DNA from: Jidongwangia harbinensis
GTDB taxonomy: Bacteria > Actinomycetota > Actinomycetes > Mycobacteriales > Micromonosporaceae
Length of the DNA stretch: 64,000 bases
Assembly: GCF_020216025.1 (NCBI RefSeq)
Contig: NZ_JAIWNC010000028.1
Span: forward strand, 79,279 to 143,278
Direction of reading: 5' to 3'
Each line of letters opens with the position of its first letter. Position 1 is the first letter of the stretch. Under the pieces are notes generated by a model. The model saw only the letters and a program-made list of their open reading frames with translations. It made no database searches and was not told the origin of the DNA. Shown here in pieces: positions 33,646-42,931 of the stretch. Made by a program: the position numbers and the translations under genes.

Positions 33646-34427
33646 GCGGCGCTCGGGTGGGTCGGGCCGCCGGGGCGGGGTCGGCGGCGCCGTCGAGCGG
33701 CCCGTTGCTTGTCCTCGTACGCTTGCCAGGTGCTGAACCGGCGGCCGGCCATGGCCTTCACGAAGGCGCGGATGCGGTTGGCGGGGATGCCGACCAGACG
33801 GGGTCCGAGGACGGCGAGCAGGTCGGAGGCGTCCTGCGACGAGAATCCGGCGTCCACGATGGCCTGGTCATCGGGGAAGACGTCGGCGACCCGGTCGACG
33901 GTCGGGTCGAGCTGGCTGTCTTGGGTGCCGCCGTAGGAGTAGACCCACAGGAAGTTCGGCGGCGGATCGGGTTCCACGAGGCGCCTAAACCGGTCGACTT
34001 CTTTGGTGTAGGCGTAGAAGTGCAGGTCCGGTCGCGACCGGCAGATCCGCAGCCAGGCTCGCAGGTAGTGGTCGCTGAAGAAGTCACCGCTGTCGTGGAT
34101 GCGGATCCAGCCGCCGGTGAGCTTCTTGGCCGCGAGCTCGGTGAGCATCGCGGCTTCCCAGCCAGGCAGGTCGTCAAGGACAAACGTGAGGTTGGCGTGG
34201 TGCTTGGCGCGGACAACCGGCCACAGGTAGGTGCCTTGCCGGGCGTAGCACACCTGGGCGCAGATTCCAGCCGAGGGACATGTATTGAACGTGCGGCCGT
34301 CGTCGAGGCGGCCGGCCCAGGCGGGCAGCGTCCAGTTCCAGACGCCGATAGCTTTCAACTCGCGGTTCTGCGTGAGTAGCTGACGGGGACGTGCGGCAAC
34401 AGTGCGGGCGTCGATGTTTTCCGGCAT
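33642..34427 (-). CDS. GP88 (gene product 88) family cysteine protein
   Basis: The 261-residue protein starts MPENIDARTVAARPRQLLTQ and has the GP88 hallmarks: an NWTLPAWAG segment, then a cysteine cluster TCPSAGICAQVCYARQG (Cys50, Cys56, Cys60), WIRIHDSGDFFSDHYLRAWL, and a FYAYTK motif. The layout is reminiscent of radical-SAM-like barrels with a three-cysteine iron-sulfur site, but spacing C-x5-C-x3-C is not the standard one. GP88 proteins occur in actinobacteriophages and plasmids and have no established function that I know of. The stop overlaps the PP-loop gene start. Confidence 0.7.
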   Translation of the reverse strand: MPENIDARTVAARPRQLLTQNRELKAIGVWNWTLPAWAGRLDDGRTFNTCPSAGICAQVCYARQGTYLWPVVRAKHHANLTFVLDDLPGWEAAMLTELAAKKLTGGWIRIHDSGDFFSDHYLRAWLRICRSRPDLHFYAYTKEVDRFRRLVEPDPPPNFLWVYSYGGTQDSQLDPTVDRVADVFPDDQAIVDAGFSSQDASDLLAVLGPRLVGIPANRIRAFVKAMAGRRFSTWQAYEDKQRAARRRRRPRPGGPTHPSAA

Positions 34428-34515
34428 GGTGGTCTCCCGACCGTGAGTGACGGGGACAAGGGACCGGCATTGGCCGCGAGGGGCATGCGCCGGTAAGCGA
34501 CGCCGACGGCCCGGA

Positions 34516-34989
34516 TCAGGGGCTCGGCGTGAGAGCGGTGTGGCTGCGCTGGCACATGCGGGTCAGTTCGGGCACCGCGAGGGGGTCGGCGGTCAGGTCG
34601 AACGCCTGGAGCCAGCCGGTGCGGGCTTTGCTGGGCGGCAGCAGGTGCAGCGGGTACGCGTCGTGGACCGCGAGGACCCAGTCGGGCAGCGGCCGGCCGG
34701 CGGACAGGATCAGGCTCCAGCTGGGCCCGTGCAGCCGGATCACCGCCGGCGTGCCTGCGGCGGTGGCGTACGCGATCCGGATGAGGTCCGGGTCGCCGCT
34801 GGCGGCGATCTGCGGGGCCTCGTTGAAGATGTCGTGCAGCCGCGGCCTGGCGGACAGGTTTGCGTGATGGGTTTGGATGAGCCGGACCCGGTCGTCCAAC
34901 AGGCGTGCGGTGAACAGCTGGTTGGCGATCTGGTCGGCCAGCCGCCGCCGGTTGGGCATGTCCGGTGTGGTGGTGTTGGGCGTGCTCAC
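34516..34989 (-). CDS. small element protein of unknown function
   Basis: The 157-residue protein is best started at GTG 34989, since GGGAGG lies just upstream; the ATG further up lacks one. It is helical (LADQIANQLFTARLLDDRVR) followed by a beta-rich half (VIRLHGPSWSLILSAGRPLP). The family is not recognised. It lies between the coupling ATPase, whose 3' hairpin overlaps this leader, and the GP88 gene. Confidence 0.6.
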   Translation of the reverse strand: MSTPNTTTPDMPNRRRLADQIANQLFTARLLDDRVRLIQTHHANLSARPRLHDIFNEAPQIAASGDPDLIRIAYATAAGTPAVIRLHGPSWSLILSAGRPLPDWVLAVHDAYPLHLLPPSKARTGWLQAFDLTADPLAVPELTRMCQRSHTALTPSP

Positions 34990-35023
34990 GGGAACCTCCC
35001 GAATCTTCGGGGCCACAAACGGT

Positions 35024-35057
35024 GAGCGCCGCGTGACCGTTGGGTCACGCGGCGCTC
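35024..35057. terminator. 15-bp stem hairpin at the 3' end of the coupling-ATPase gene
   Basis: The arms GAGCGCCGCGTGACC (35024-35038) and its exact complement (35043-35057) flank a 4-base loop and cover the virD4-like stop codon. There is no clear T-run on the minus strand. It may terminate or stabilise the mRNA between transfer genes and the downstream GP88/PP-loop genes. Confidence 0.6.
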
Positions 35058-37606
35058 GTTTCGGTGGGTGTTGGGTCGTCGGGCGGCTCGGGCCGGCGCT
35101 TGCGGCCGGGTGGCTTCATCCGGGCGAGCTTGGCGATCGCGGCCTGGCCGTTGCCGCTGTCGGGGGTGACGTTGGCCAGGGCGGCCTGCCGGACCGCGGT
35201 CGTCTCCCCCACCGGCGGTTTGGGCGGCAGGGTGTGCAGGGTGAACGCCGGGGTCTCCCGGCCGTCGACCACCAGGCGAGCTGCGGCCTGGAAGGCGTCC
35301 AGGTGCGACAGGTCGTGATCGGACAGCTCGGGCATGGTGTGTTTGGCCAGCTGGGTGGCGTCCTCCGGCGCGCAGGTGAAGAACACTTTGTTGCGCGCGT
35401 TCGCCGACAGGGCGAGCTGCGTCTCGCGGGGCATCTGGGTCAGGTTCTGGTGCGCCAGGACGAGACCGAAGCGATAGCCTCGCGCCTCGGCGAGCATGTC
35501 GCCGACGCTGCCGGGCAGGTTGAGGAAGTTGTGGGACTCGTCGATGTAGGCGACCGCGTCACGGCGGGCGTCTTCGGCGATCCGGGTGCGGCCGGTGGCG
35601 GTCTGCCATGCCTGGGCCAGGATGAACGAGCCCATCAGGCGGGCGGTTTCTTCACCGATCTGCCCTTTCGGCAGCCGGGCGAGCAGGATGCCGCCGTCGA
35701 GCACGCGGCGCATGTCGACCGTCGAGCGGGCCGCGCCGACGGTCTGCGTGACGAACGGCCGCGTCAGAAACGACCGCAGCCGGGCCAGGACCGGCCCGAT
35801 GACCTGCGAGCGCAGCGGCGGCGGCGTCGACTCGAACCACTGCCAGAACCCCAGCAGTCCTTCGGGGTCGTCGAGGTCGCTGGTGAACGCTGCCCGGAAC
35901 TGCTTGTCCTGCAACAGTGACGGGATCAGGGTGAGCGTGGCGTTGGCTTTGCGTAGCAGCGTCAGGCAGGCCATGCGCATCGTGTCGTCGATCCGCGGAC
36001 CCCAGTGCTTCGCAAAAATCTTGCCGAAGATCGACACGATGTGGTCGACGACCAGGTCGTGATCGGCGCCCTCAAGGGGGTTGAGCGTGGCGCCGGCGGG
36101 CTGGTCCGGGTCGATGAGATAGAGGCGTTTGTCGGCGACGTCGGCCGGGAGTCGGTCGATGACGTCGTTGATCAAGTCACCTTTGGGATCGATGACGATG
36201 ACGCCGCGGCGCGCGTGGATGTCGTCGAGGATCATGTGGGTGAGCAGGGTGGATTTGCCGCTGCCGGTGCTGCCGATGACGTGCGCGTGCTGCCGGGCGT
36301 CGGCCGCCTTCAAGGCGACTTTGTGGCCGCCGACCTGGGCGGTGCCGAGGACTTTCGTGCCGCGCCCGCCGCTGACCACGGCGACCGGCGCCGGCATCGC
36401 CTTCGCCCGGGCCCGGTCGAGGCCGGGGACGGCGATGTCGGTCGGCAGCCCTGCGAGGGTGGACAGCTCCCCGGCGTTCAAGACGAATCCGGAGCGCAGC
36501 ACCCGCGACGCCAGCACCCGGCCCGGGTAGCCGGTGCGGATCCGGATGCGGCGCAGCCGGTTACGGCCGGCGTACACGCCGAAGCTTGAGGCCAGGCCCT
36601 GTGCGATGCTGGTCAGCCGCGGCGCGAGGGTCTTGGCGGTGCCACCGGGCCCGGTGTGCGCGACGGCGTAGCGGACCGCGACGTCCCACAGCGGTGTGCC
36701 GGCGAGTTTGTCGACGGCCGCTCGGGCGTCTCGGTCGGCTTGCGGGTCCGCGCCGGGTAGCCGCGCCGCCGACCGCCCCGCGGTGGGGGTGGTGCGGCGG
36801 GTCGGGCCGAGCACGCTGAGCGCGACGTCAAGGACGCCGCGCAGCCACACTGCCGGGTCGAGCCAGCTGGTCGGTGGCTTGCCGGTTCGCAGGGCCTGGA
36901 CACCGCGGCGTAGGCGGCGGATCTGCCGGTTGCTGGCCGGCCGGGCCAGGACCTGCACGCATGCCGCTTCGGTGCGGCCGAGTTCGGCTGCGGCCTGGAT
37001 CAGGGTGCGTAGCGGGTCCGCGTCGTGGTCGCTCTCGAGCGGGAACCAGGCCGGCAGCACCGGGATGAGCGCGCCGCCCTCGGCGATCGCGGTGGCCGGG
37101 ACCGGGTCGCTGGGATCGGCGATGTTGCAGGCGATGCCGGGCCAGGCGCCGCGGATGGCAGCGAGGACCGGGCCGTACGCGATCGTGTCGGGTAGCCACA
37201 ATCCGATCCGCAACTGGCGCCCGGACCATCGGTACTCCAGGGCCACGTGCGCGCGGCTGTCGCGGAGCCGGCGCCGCCCGGTCGGCCGGAGGATCTCGGC
37301 GAGGGTGGACCAGAGCACGCGGGCGCCGTCCGGGTCGACCTCGGGGGGTGGGTTGATCCAGATCAGCCGGGCGTGCTCGCGCCTTCGTGCGTCGTGCCGG
37401 GCCAGCAGGGCCGCCCGGGCCACGTGCCCGGCGACCGCTAGTGCGGCCACGACGGCGAGCAGCCATGGCCGCTGCATGCACCAGGTCGTGACCGTGTGGG
37501 CGAGGTGTTCGGCCCACACCGTCGGGGGCGGCTCCGGGAAGTTCGGCGGACCGGACGAAGGTGCAGGAGACGAAGGAGAAGGGTGCGGGGCAGTGAGCCG
37601 GGACAT
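35045..37606 (-). CDS. VirD4/TraG-type coupling ATPase
   Basis: The 853-residue protein has one membrane segment near residues 45-66, a soluble domain, and a C-terminal FtsK/VirD4-type motor. Walker A is IGSTGSGKSTLL (Lys451), Walker B is GVIVIDPKGD (Asp473), and further motor motifs include AYIDESHNFL and FGLVLAHQNLTQMP. This coupling protein should bring the transferred DNA to the secretion channel. It lies directly downstream of VirB4 in the same operon. A 34-bp palindrome sits 19 bp before its start, and another hairpin covers its stop. Confidence 0.85.
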   Translation of the reverse strand: MSRLTAPHPSPSSPAPSSGPPNFPEPPPTVWAEHLAHTVTTWCMQRPWLLAVVAALAVAGHVARAALLARHDARRREHARLIWINPPPEVDPDGARVLWSTLAEILRPTGRRRLRDSRAHVALEYRWSGRQLRIGLWLPDTIAYGPVLAAIRGAWPGIACNIADPSDPVPATAIAEGGALIPVLPAWFPLESDHDADPLRTLIQAAAELGRTEAACVQVLARPASNRQIRRLRRGVQALRTGKPPTSWLDPAVWLRGVLDVALSVLGPTRRTTPTAGRSAARLPGADPQADRDARAAVDKLAGTPLWDVAVRYAVAHTGPGGTAKTLAPRLTSIAQGLASSFGVYAGRNRLRRIRIRTGYPGRVLASRVLRSGFVLNAGELSTLAGLPTDIAVPGLDRARAKAMPAPVAVVSGGRGTKVLGTAQVGGHKVALKAADARQHAHVIGSTGSGKSTLLTHMILDDIHARRGVIVIDPKGDLINDVIDRLPADVADKRLYLIDPDQPAGATLNPLEGADHDLVVDHIVSIFGKIFAKHWGPRIDDTMRMACLTLLRKANATLTLIPSLLQDKQFRAAFTSDLDDPEGLLGFWQWFESTPPPLRSQVIGPVLARLRSFLTRPFVTQTVGAARSTVDMRRVLDGGILLARLPKGQIGEETARLMGSFILAQAWQTATGRTRIAEDARRDAVAYIDESHNFLNLPGSVGDMLAEARGYRFGLVLAHQNLTQMPRETQLALSANARNKVFFTCAPEDATQLAKHTMPELSDHDLSHLDAFQAAARLVVDGRETPAFTLHTLPPKPPVGETTAVRQAALANVTPDSGNGQAAIAKLARMKPPGRKRRPEPPDDPTPTETSAA

Positions 37607-37746
37607 GACGGTGGCCCTTTCACCGAGCGCGAAGAAGGGCCGGCCCTTCTTCGCGCTCGCGTGGAGCTCGAAGAGAGGGCCGGCCCTGAAGAAGGAAGGG
37701 AAGAGGACGGTGGTGGCCGGATCGTCGGCCGGCGGTTAGCGGTGGG
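37607..37746. promoter_or_regulatory. leader between VirB4 and coupling-ATPase genes with a 34-bp perfect palindrome
   Basis: GAGCGCGAAGAAGGGCC at 37625-37641 is followed without a gap by its exact complement to 37658. A second weaker copy of GAGGGCCGGCCCT lies at about 37,674. A 17-bp-arm palindrome with no loop is unusual for a plain terminator. It could be an attenuator limiting coupling-protein synthesis, a protein-binding site, or part of a transfer origin. Confidence 0.6.
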
Positions 37747-39531
37747 CTACTCGTCGACTTCGAGGTCTCCGATGCACAGCCGGTGCTCTTTGCGGGACGC
37801 GACGGCCTGGAAGCTGACCCGGTGGGTGCCGGAGATCAACAAGCCCTCGCCGCGGCGGGCTGACAGCAGTAGCCGGGTCTCGCCTGTGGTGAGGCCGAAG
37901 GAGCGGGCGATGACGGCGATCGGTGGCGCTGCCTGCCGCAGCAGGATTTGGGTGGCGGCGTTGGCGATGACGGCCTGCCCGAGGTCCGAGCCGAGCAGGT
38001 CACCGACGTCCTGGGTGATGACCGAGACTCCGGCCTTGCGTTTGCGGGCGCTCTTGGACAGGCGGTAGAGGAATTTGGCGCCTTCGCCGTCCTTGAGCAG
38101 CACCCACGCCTCGTCGACGATGACCAGCCGGCGCGGCGGCATCGCGCCGGCGGGTGGCACGTCGACATCACGCCAGATCGCGTCCAGCGCCATCAGCATG
38201 CCCGGTGCCCGTAGCTCGTCGGCCAGCTGCCGGGTCGACCACACCACCAGCTGCCCGTGCGGGACATGCGTGGTCGGTCCGTCGAACAGGTCGCGGAAGC
38301 TGCCGGACACCCAGGGGGTGAGCCGGGCGGCCAGGGTGAGCGCCGGGCCGGAACCGTCGGTTTCCAAGGCGGAGGACACGTCACGCAACAGCGGCGCCTG
38401 CCGCTGCCACGTGCTCGGGTCGTTGGAAATCCCCGCTGTCGCGTAGGCGGCGATGATCGCCCTGTCCAAAGCGGCCCGCTCGACCGGCGGCGGCTGCTCA
38501 CCCAGCAGCACCGCAACGAGGGTGTGCAGAAACAGGGCCCGGCGCGTCAACGCGTCGTCGCGGCGGTCCCCGGCTGGGATGTCGAGCGGGTTGAGCCGGA
38601 CGCCGCCTGCTCCGAGGTGAATCGTGGTGCCGCCGACCGCGTCGGCGAGGCGGTGATATTCATTGTCGGGGTCGATGACCGCGATGTGCACCCCGTCGGC
38701 CAGCGAGCGCAGGACCTCGAGCTTGATGAAGTAGCTCTTCCCGCTGCCGGAGTCGGCCAGGACAACGGAGTTGGCGTTGTGCTGGTTCCAGCGGTCCCAC
38801 CACACGATGCCGTTGCTGTCCGGGTTGAGCCCGTACAGCATCCCTGCTTCCGGGGCAGGTTCTCCGGGCAGCGGCGCGGGCAGGTCCGGGCTGGCGAGGG
38901 GGAACATCGTGGCGATGGCCTCGGTGTCCATGACTCGCCGCTGGCCGATGGTGTCGGTCGCCAGCGGCAGCATGGTGAGCCAGCCCTGTAGCTGGCGCCA
39001 GGTGGCGGGCTGGACGTCGAGCAGCACCGACGCGGCGACCGCGCGGACGTGCGCGACTGATTCCTGCAGCTCTTCCAGGCTCGGGGCGTGTACGCACAGG
39101 TACAGGCCGACCCGGAACAACTTGGATTGGCCGCGGGCGATGCGGTCGGCCAGGTCCGCGGCGTCGTCGGCGGCGGCCTCCGCAGCCGGGTCGAGCAACC
39201 GGCCGTTCTCGGTGTCGGAGCGCCGGTTGGACTCCAGCCGGGCGCGCTGTCGGCGTAGCCGGCCCGCGGCGGCTTGCGGGGTGAGCGGGTCGATGTAGAC
39301 GACGACGTCGAGGCGGCCGGGCCAGGCCAGCAGCGGGTCGAGCCAGGCCGCGCCGACCTCAGCCGGATACCCGGTGACGATCAGGGTCGACGCGTAGCCG
39401 TCGCCGACCTGTAGATGGCGGGGCAGGTTGACGACGCCGGCGGGGCCTAGAACGGACGAGAGCCCGGCCGCATCTGCCGGGCTCTCACCAGTCTCTGTCT
39501 GCGGTTGTTGTTTGCGGTTCAGCAGTTTCAT
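37747..39531 (-). CDS. VirB4-type conjugation ATPase
   Basis: From ATG 39531, which overlaps the PrgI-like stop (ATGA), the product is 594 residues. The N-terminal half is the CagE/TrbE-like domain. The C-terminal motor has Walker A ADSGSGKSYF (Lys265), a Walker-B-like IAVIDPDNEY, a second acidic strand LVIVDEAWVLL and SVITQDVGDLLGSDLG. VirB4 powers assembly of and substrate passage through type IV secretion systems. At 594 residues it is a compact Gram-positive form. A longer frame upstream merely overlaps the PrgI-like gene and was not used. Confidence 0.85.
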   Translation of the reverse strand: MKLLNRKQQPQTETGESPADAAGLSSVLGPAGVVNLPRHLQVGDGYASTLIVTGYPAEVGAAWLDPLLAWPGRLDVVVYIDPLTPQAAAGRLRRQRARLESNRRSDTENGRLLDPAAEAAADDAADLADRIARGQSKLFRVGLYLCVHAPSLEELQESVAHVRAVAASVLLDVQPATWRQLQGWLTMLPLATDTIGQRRVMDTEAIATMFPLASPDLPAPLPGEPAPEAGMLYGLNPDSNGIVWWDRWNQHNANSVVLADSGSGKSYFIKLEVLRSLADGVHIAVIDPDNEYHRLADAVGGTTIHLGAGGVRLNPLDIPAGDRRDDALTRRALFLHTLVAVLLGEQPPPVERAALDRAIIAAYATAGISNDPSTWQRQAPLLRDVSSALETDGSGPALTLAARLTPWVSGSFRDLFDGPTTHVPHGQLVVWSTRQLADELRAPGMLMALDAIWRDVDVPPAGAMPPRRLVIVDEAWVLLKDGEGAKFLYRLSKSARKRKAGVSVITQDVGDLLGSDLGQAVIANAATQILLRQAAPPIAVIARSFGLTTGETRLLLSARRGEGLLISGTHRVSFQAVASRKEHRLCIGDLEVDE

Positions 39532-40463
39532 AAGTCGGCTCCTTGTCCGGTCACCGGTGCCCCGGGACGGGCTCGGGGCCAGGTGACGTCGGCCGGGGTG
39601 TAGGGGTCGGTGGCGCAGGTGAGCACGGCGGTCGCGGTCGCCCCGTCGAGCACGACGGTCTGTGCGCCCAGGGCGGCAAGCGCCGAGGCGGCGTGGTCCG
39701 CGCGGCGTAGGACTTCGGTGTCGCGGCCCCGGTCGCCCTGGGCGGTGACGGCGATGGTGACGGTGCGCCACAGCGGATCTCGGCGCTCGGCCAGCTGATC
39801 CAGGAACTCGGCGTAGTCGTACGCCGCGTCCGCCAGCGCCGGATTGGCGATGCCCGCCGCGCCGTCGGCGACCCGTTGGGCGTGGCTCGACAGATCCACC
39901 CGCTGCGCCGAGATCACCAGCTGCACTCCCCCGGTCAGCGAGTTCAACCACCGCCCGTACGCGTCGACCAGGGCGACCTGCTCGTCACCGGAGCGCAGCC
40001 CGATGTTGACGGTCGTCGCCGCGACCAGGGCGACCGCCTTGTCGCCGGCGTCGATGACCCCGGATTCGGCTATCGCCCGGGCCGCAAGTCGCAGCTGCGG
40101 CACCGCCATGCCCGGCCCAGGCGCCCACCCCGGCACCGGTTGGGCCGCGGCGGCCGCGTGCTGCTTCTGGCTACTGGACTGCTGCACCGCCGACAGCAGC
40201 CAGGCGTCCAGGCTGCGCCCGTCGCGGCGGCCCAGCGCGAGCGTGACCGCGACCCCGGCGACCGGCACCAGCAGCCCAATCAAGACCGGCGGTGGCAGCA
40301 AGTGCCCGAGGCCGCGGAACACCGCGTACGCGACCGCGGCGGCGACCGCCAGGATCGCGAGCTGGCGTGCCGTCAAACCGTAAACGATCTTGTCGGGCTG
40401 GTCCACGTCCGTCGGAACCCTTGCTCTATAAGGCTCGTCCGTCCAAGTACTCTTTGGACTCAT
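39528..40463 (-). CDS. PrgI-like type IV secretion membrane protein
   Basis: The 311-residue protein opens with YRARVPTDVDQPDKIVYGLT and two membrane helices (QLAILAVAAAVAYAVFRGLG; PPVLIGLLVPVAGVAVTLAL), the PrgI/VirB3-like signature. A soluble C-terminal half of about 200 residues follows, which in such proteins packs against VirB4. VirB4 is the next gene, with an ATGA overlap. It is separated from the channel-protein gene by the inserted recombinase-sulfotransferase module. Confidence 0.75.
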   Translation of the reverse strand: MSPKSTWTDEPYRARVPTDVDQPDKIVYGLTARQLAILAVAAAVAYAVFRGLGHLLPPPVLIGLLVPVAGVAVTLALGRRDGRSLDAWLLSAVQQSSSQKQHAAAAAQPVPGWAPGPGMAVPQLRLAARAIAESGVIDAGDKAVALVAATTVNIGLRSGDEQVALVDAYGRWLNSLTGGVQLVISAQRVDLSSHAQRVADGAAGIANPALADAAYDYAEFLDQLAERRDPLWRTVTIAVTAQGDRGRDTEVLRRADHAASALAALGAQTVVLDGATATAVLTCATDPYTPADVTWPRARPGAPVTGQGADL

Positions 40464-40522
40464 TGACGATCACCCACCCTTTTCATCCGTTGTTCGGTCA
40501 GTGCCTTACGGTGCTGATCACG

Positions 40523-40849
40523 ATGCGCAAGTGCACCGGGCTGTGGTTCATGTGCGAGGTCGACGGGAGGCGTCGGGTCACGGTGCGTCAGGAGTGGACG
40601 GATCGTGGTGTGCCGGCGTCGTCGGATCGGCTCGCTGTTGATGGGTTGGGCGCCGCGCGGGCGTTGGTCGACGCGATCGACGCGACGCGGACAGGCAGCC
40701 CTCATGAAGTACCTCCTGAGCAGGGACAGGACAGGGATGGCTCGGATGAGCCGGGAACGAGGGCTGTTGAGCGGGCCAGACCTGCGCCAAGCGGTGATGG
40801 CGGTGGCGAACATGCTCGAGGCGCTGCTGAACGCGGATGTGGCCGGTGA
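40523..40849 (+). CDS. small protein of unknown function upstream of the recombinase
   Basis: A 108-residue frame starts MRKCTGLWFMCEVDGRRRVT and keeps good codon use for about 55 residues. An overlapping frame from ATG 40704 (MKYLLSRDRTG, later LRQAVMAVANMLEALLNADV) has better third positions beyond about 40,760 and runs into the recombinase start. One of the two, or a frameshifted fusion of both, is probably a small accessory gene of the inserted module. No family is recognised. Confidence 0.3.
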   Translation: MRKCTGLWFMCEVDGRRRVTVRQEWTDRGVPASSDRLAVDGLGAARALVDAIDATRTGSPHEVPPEQGQDRDGSDEPGTRAVERARPAPSGDGGGEHARGAAERGCGR

Positions 40850-42922
40850 AGCCGTCGCCGAAGATCACGTCGTCGCATCTGAGCCGGTCGGCGATCGTGT
40901 ACGTACGTCAGTCGACCCTGGCGCAGGTGCGGGAGAACACCGAGTCCACGACCCGGCAGTACGGGTTGACCGCGACCGCCGCCGAGCTCGGCTGGCTGGC
41001 CGAGCAGGTCGTCGTGATCGACGCCGACCTGGGCATCTCCGGGCGGTTCGGTTCCGAACGCGATGGCTTCCGCGACATCGTGGCGCGGATCTGCATGGGC
41101 GAGGTCGGCGCCGTATTTGGGTTGGAGGTGTCTCGGTTCGGCCGTTCGAACGCCGACCTGACCCGGCTGATGGAGCTGGCCCGGCTCACCGACACCCTGC
41201 TGATCGACGCCGACGGCGTCTACGACCTGGGCAACGTCAACGACCGGTTGCTGCTCGGCCTCAAAGGTCAGATGAGTGAGATCGAGCTGCACTTTCTGAT
41301 GGGCCGGCTGCACGGCGCGAAACTCGCGGCAGCCGAGCGCGGTGAACTGCGGCACCCGCTGCCGGTCGGCCTCGTTTACGACGCTGACGGCGGTGTCGTC
41401 AAGGACCCCGACGAGCAGATCCAGGGCGCGGTCGCGGACCTGTTCGCCGAGTTCGGCCGCGGCGGTTCCGCGCTCGCGGTGATGCGCGCGTTCGACGCCG
41501 CGGGCAGGTTGTTCCCCCAACGCACCTGGGGCGGCGCGTGGGCGGGCACGCTGAAGTGGGGCAAGCTGACCCGGGTGCTGCAGGCGTTGAAGAACCCGGC
41601 CTACGCCGGCGCCTACACCTTCGGCCGCTCCAGCGAACGGCGCCGGGTCCAGCCGGACGGGACGGTGCGCAGCTCGCGCCGCAAACGCGCCCGCGAAGAC
41701 TGGACGGTCACCATCCGCGATCACCACGAGGGCTACATCAGCTGGCAGGAATACCTCGACATCGAGGTCAAACTCGCCGCGAACAACACCCAAGGCGGTG
41801 CCCGCCCGGCCCGGGAAGGCACCGCCCTGTGTCAGGGGCATCATCAGCTGCGGTGTCTGCGGCGGCCGGGTCGGCACCCGCTACGACCGCGGCGACGCCC
41901 GGGCGACCTACACCTGCCAGGTCAAAGACGCGATCCGCACACCGCAGTGCCGGACCGTGGTTTCGACTACCGTCGACGCGGCCGTCAGCGCCCTGTTCCT
42001 CGACACCATCACCGAGCAACAGATCACCATCGCGCTGGCCGCCAGCGACGAGGTCACCGACCGCCGCGTCCGCAACCACCGGGCCGCCGAACTGGCCGTG
42101 CAACGCGCCCGCTACGAAGCCGAACGCGCCGAACGCGCCTTCACCAACGTCGACCCGGACAACCGGCTGGTCGCCCGCAGCCTGGAGAGCCGCTGGGAGA
42201 CCAAGCTGGTCCAGCTCGCCGACGCCGAAGCAGCGTTGGCCACCGCACAAGCCACCACCGCCCCCGCGCCAGAGCAGAACGCCTTGCGCGCCTTGGCCGC
42301 TGACCTGCCACGGTTGTGGGACAGCCCCACCACCAGCCACCGCGACCGCAAACGACTGCTGCGCAGCCTGATCGCCGACATCACCCTGTTGCCCGCTATC
42401 GACGACGACAGCGTCCGGATCGGTGTCCGCTGGCACACCGGCGCCACCGACGAACTCACCGCCCTGCGGCACGGGCCCGGCCGCACCCCCGCCGGAGCTT
42501 TGGAACTGGTCCGCCGCTACGGCGCCACACACACCAGCGAACAACTCGCCGAACGGCTCAACGCCTCCGGCTTGCTCACCGGCAAAGGCAAACCCTTCAC
42601 CGCCGGCGCGGTCGCCCGCGTCCGAGACGCCTACAAAATCTGGGCGCCGCGCACCGTGGCCATCCAAGACGGCGAGGTCAGCGTCAAACACGCCGCCGCA
42701 CAGCTCGGCATTCCCGCCAGCGCCGTCTACAACTGGCTGGTCAAAGGACAGGTTCCGGCCCGCCGCGCCCCGGGCGGACGGTGGTGCATCCCCTGGGACC
42801 CCGCAACGCAGGAGATCTACCGGGACAAAGTCGCCAAGTCGTTCCGCCTCAAGCCGACCAACCTCGCTGCCAACCGGGACCCCGGATCGGACGCGACTCA
42901 CCGTGACAATTACGGCCGATAG
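40837..42922 (+). pseudogene. large serine recombinase with a single frameshift before the zinc ribbon
   Basis: The first frame (40837 to about 41,838) has the catalytic domain with SAIVYVRQSTLAQV (nucleophile Ser26), GISGRFGSERDGFRDIVARI and the LEVSRFGRS helix, then the recombinase domain (PAYAGAYTFGR). A one-base insertion within the GGGGC at about 41,835-41,839 takes it out of frame. Removing one base gives QGIISCGVCGGRVGTRY, the zinc ribbon, then a coiled coil and a C-terminal HTH (VKHAAAQLGIPASAVYNWLV) ending at 42922. Full length would be about 694 residues. It is a transposon-type recombinase that probably moved this module into the transfer operon. Confidence 0.8.
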
Positions 42923-42931
42923 GGTGATGAC

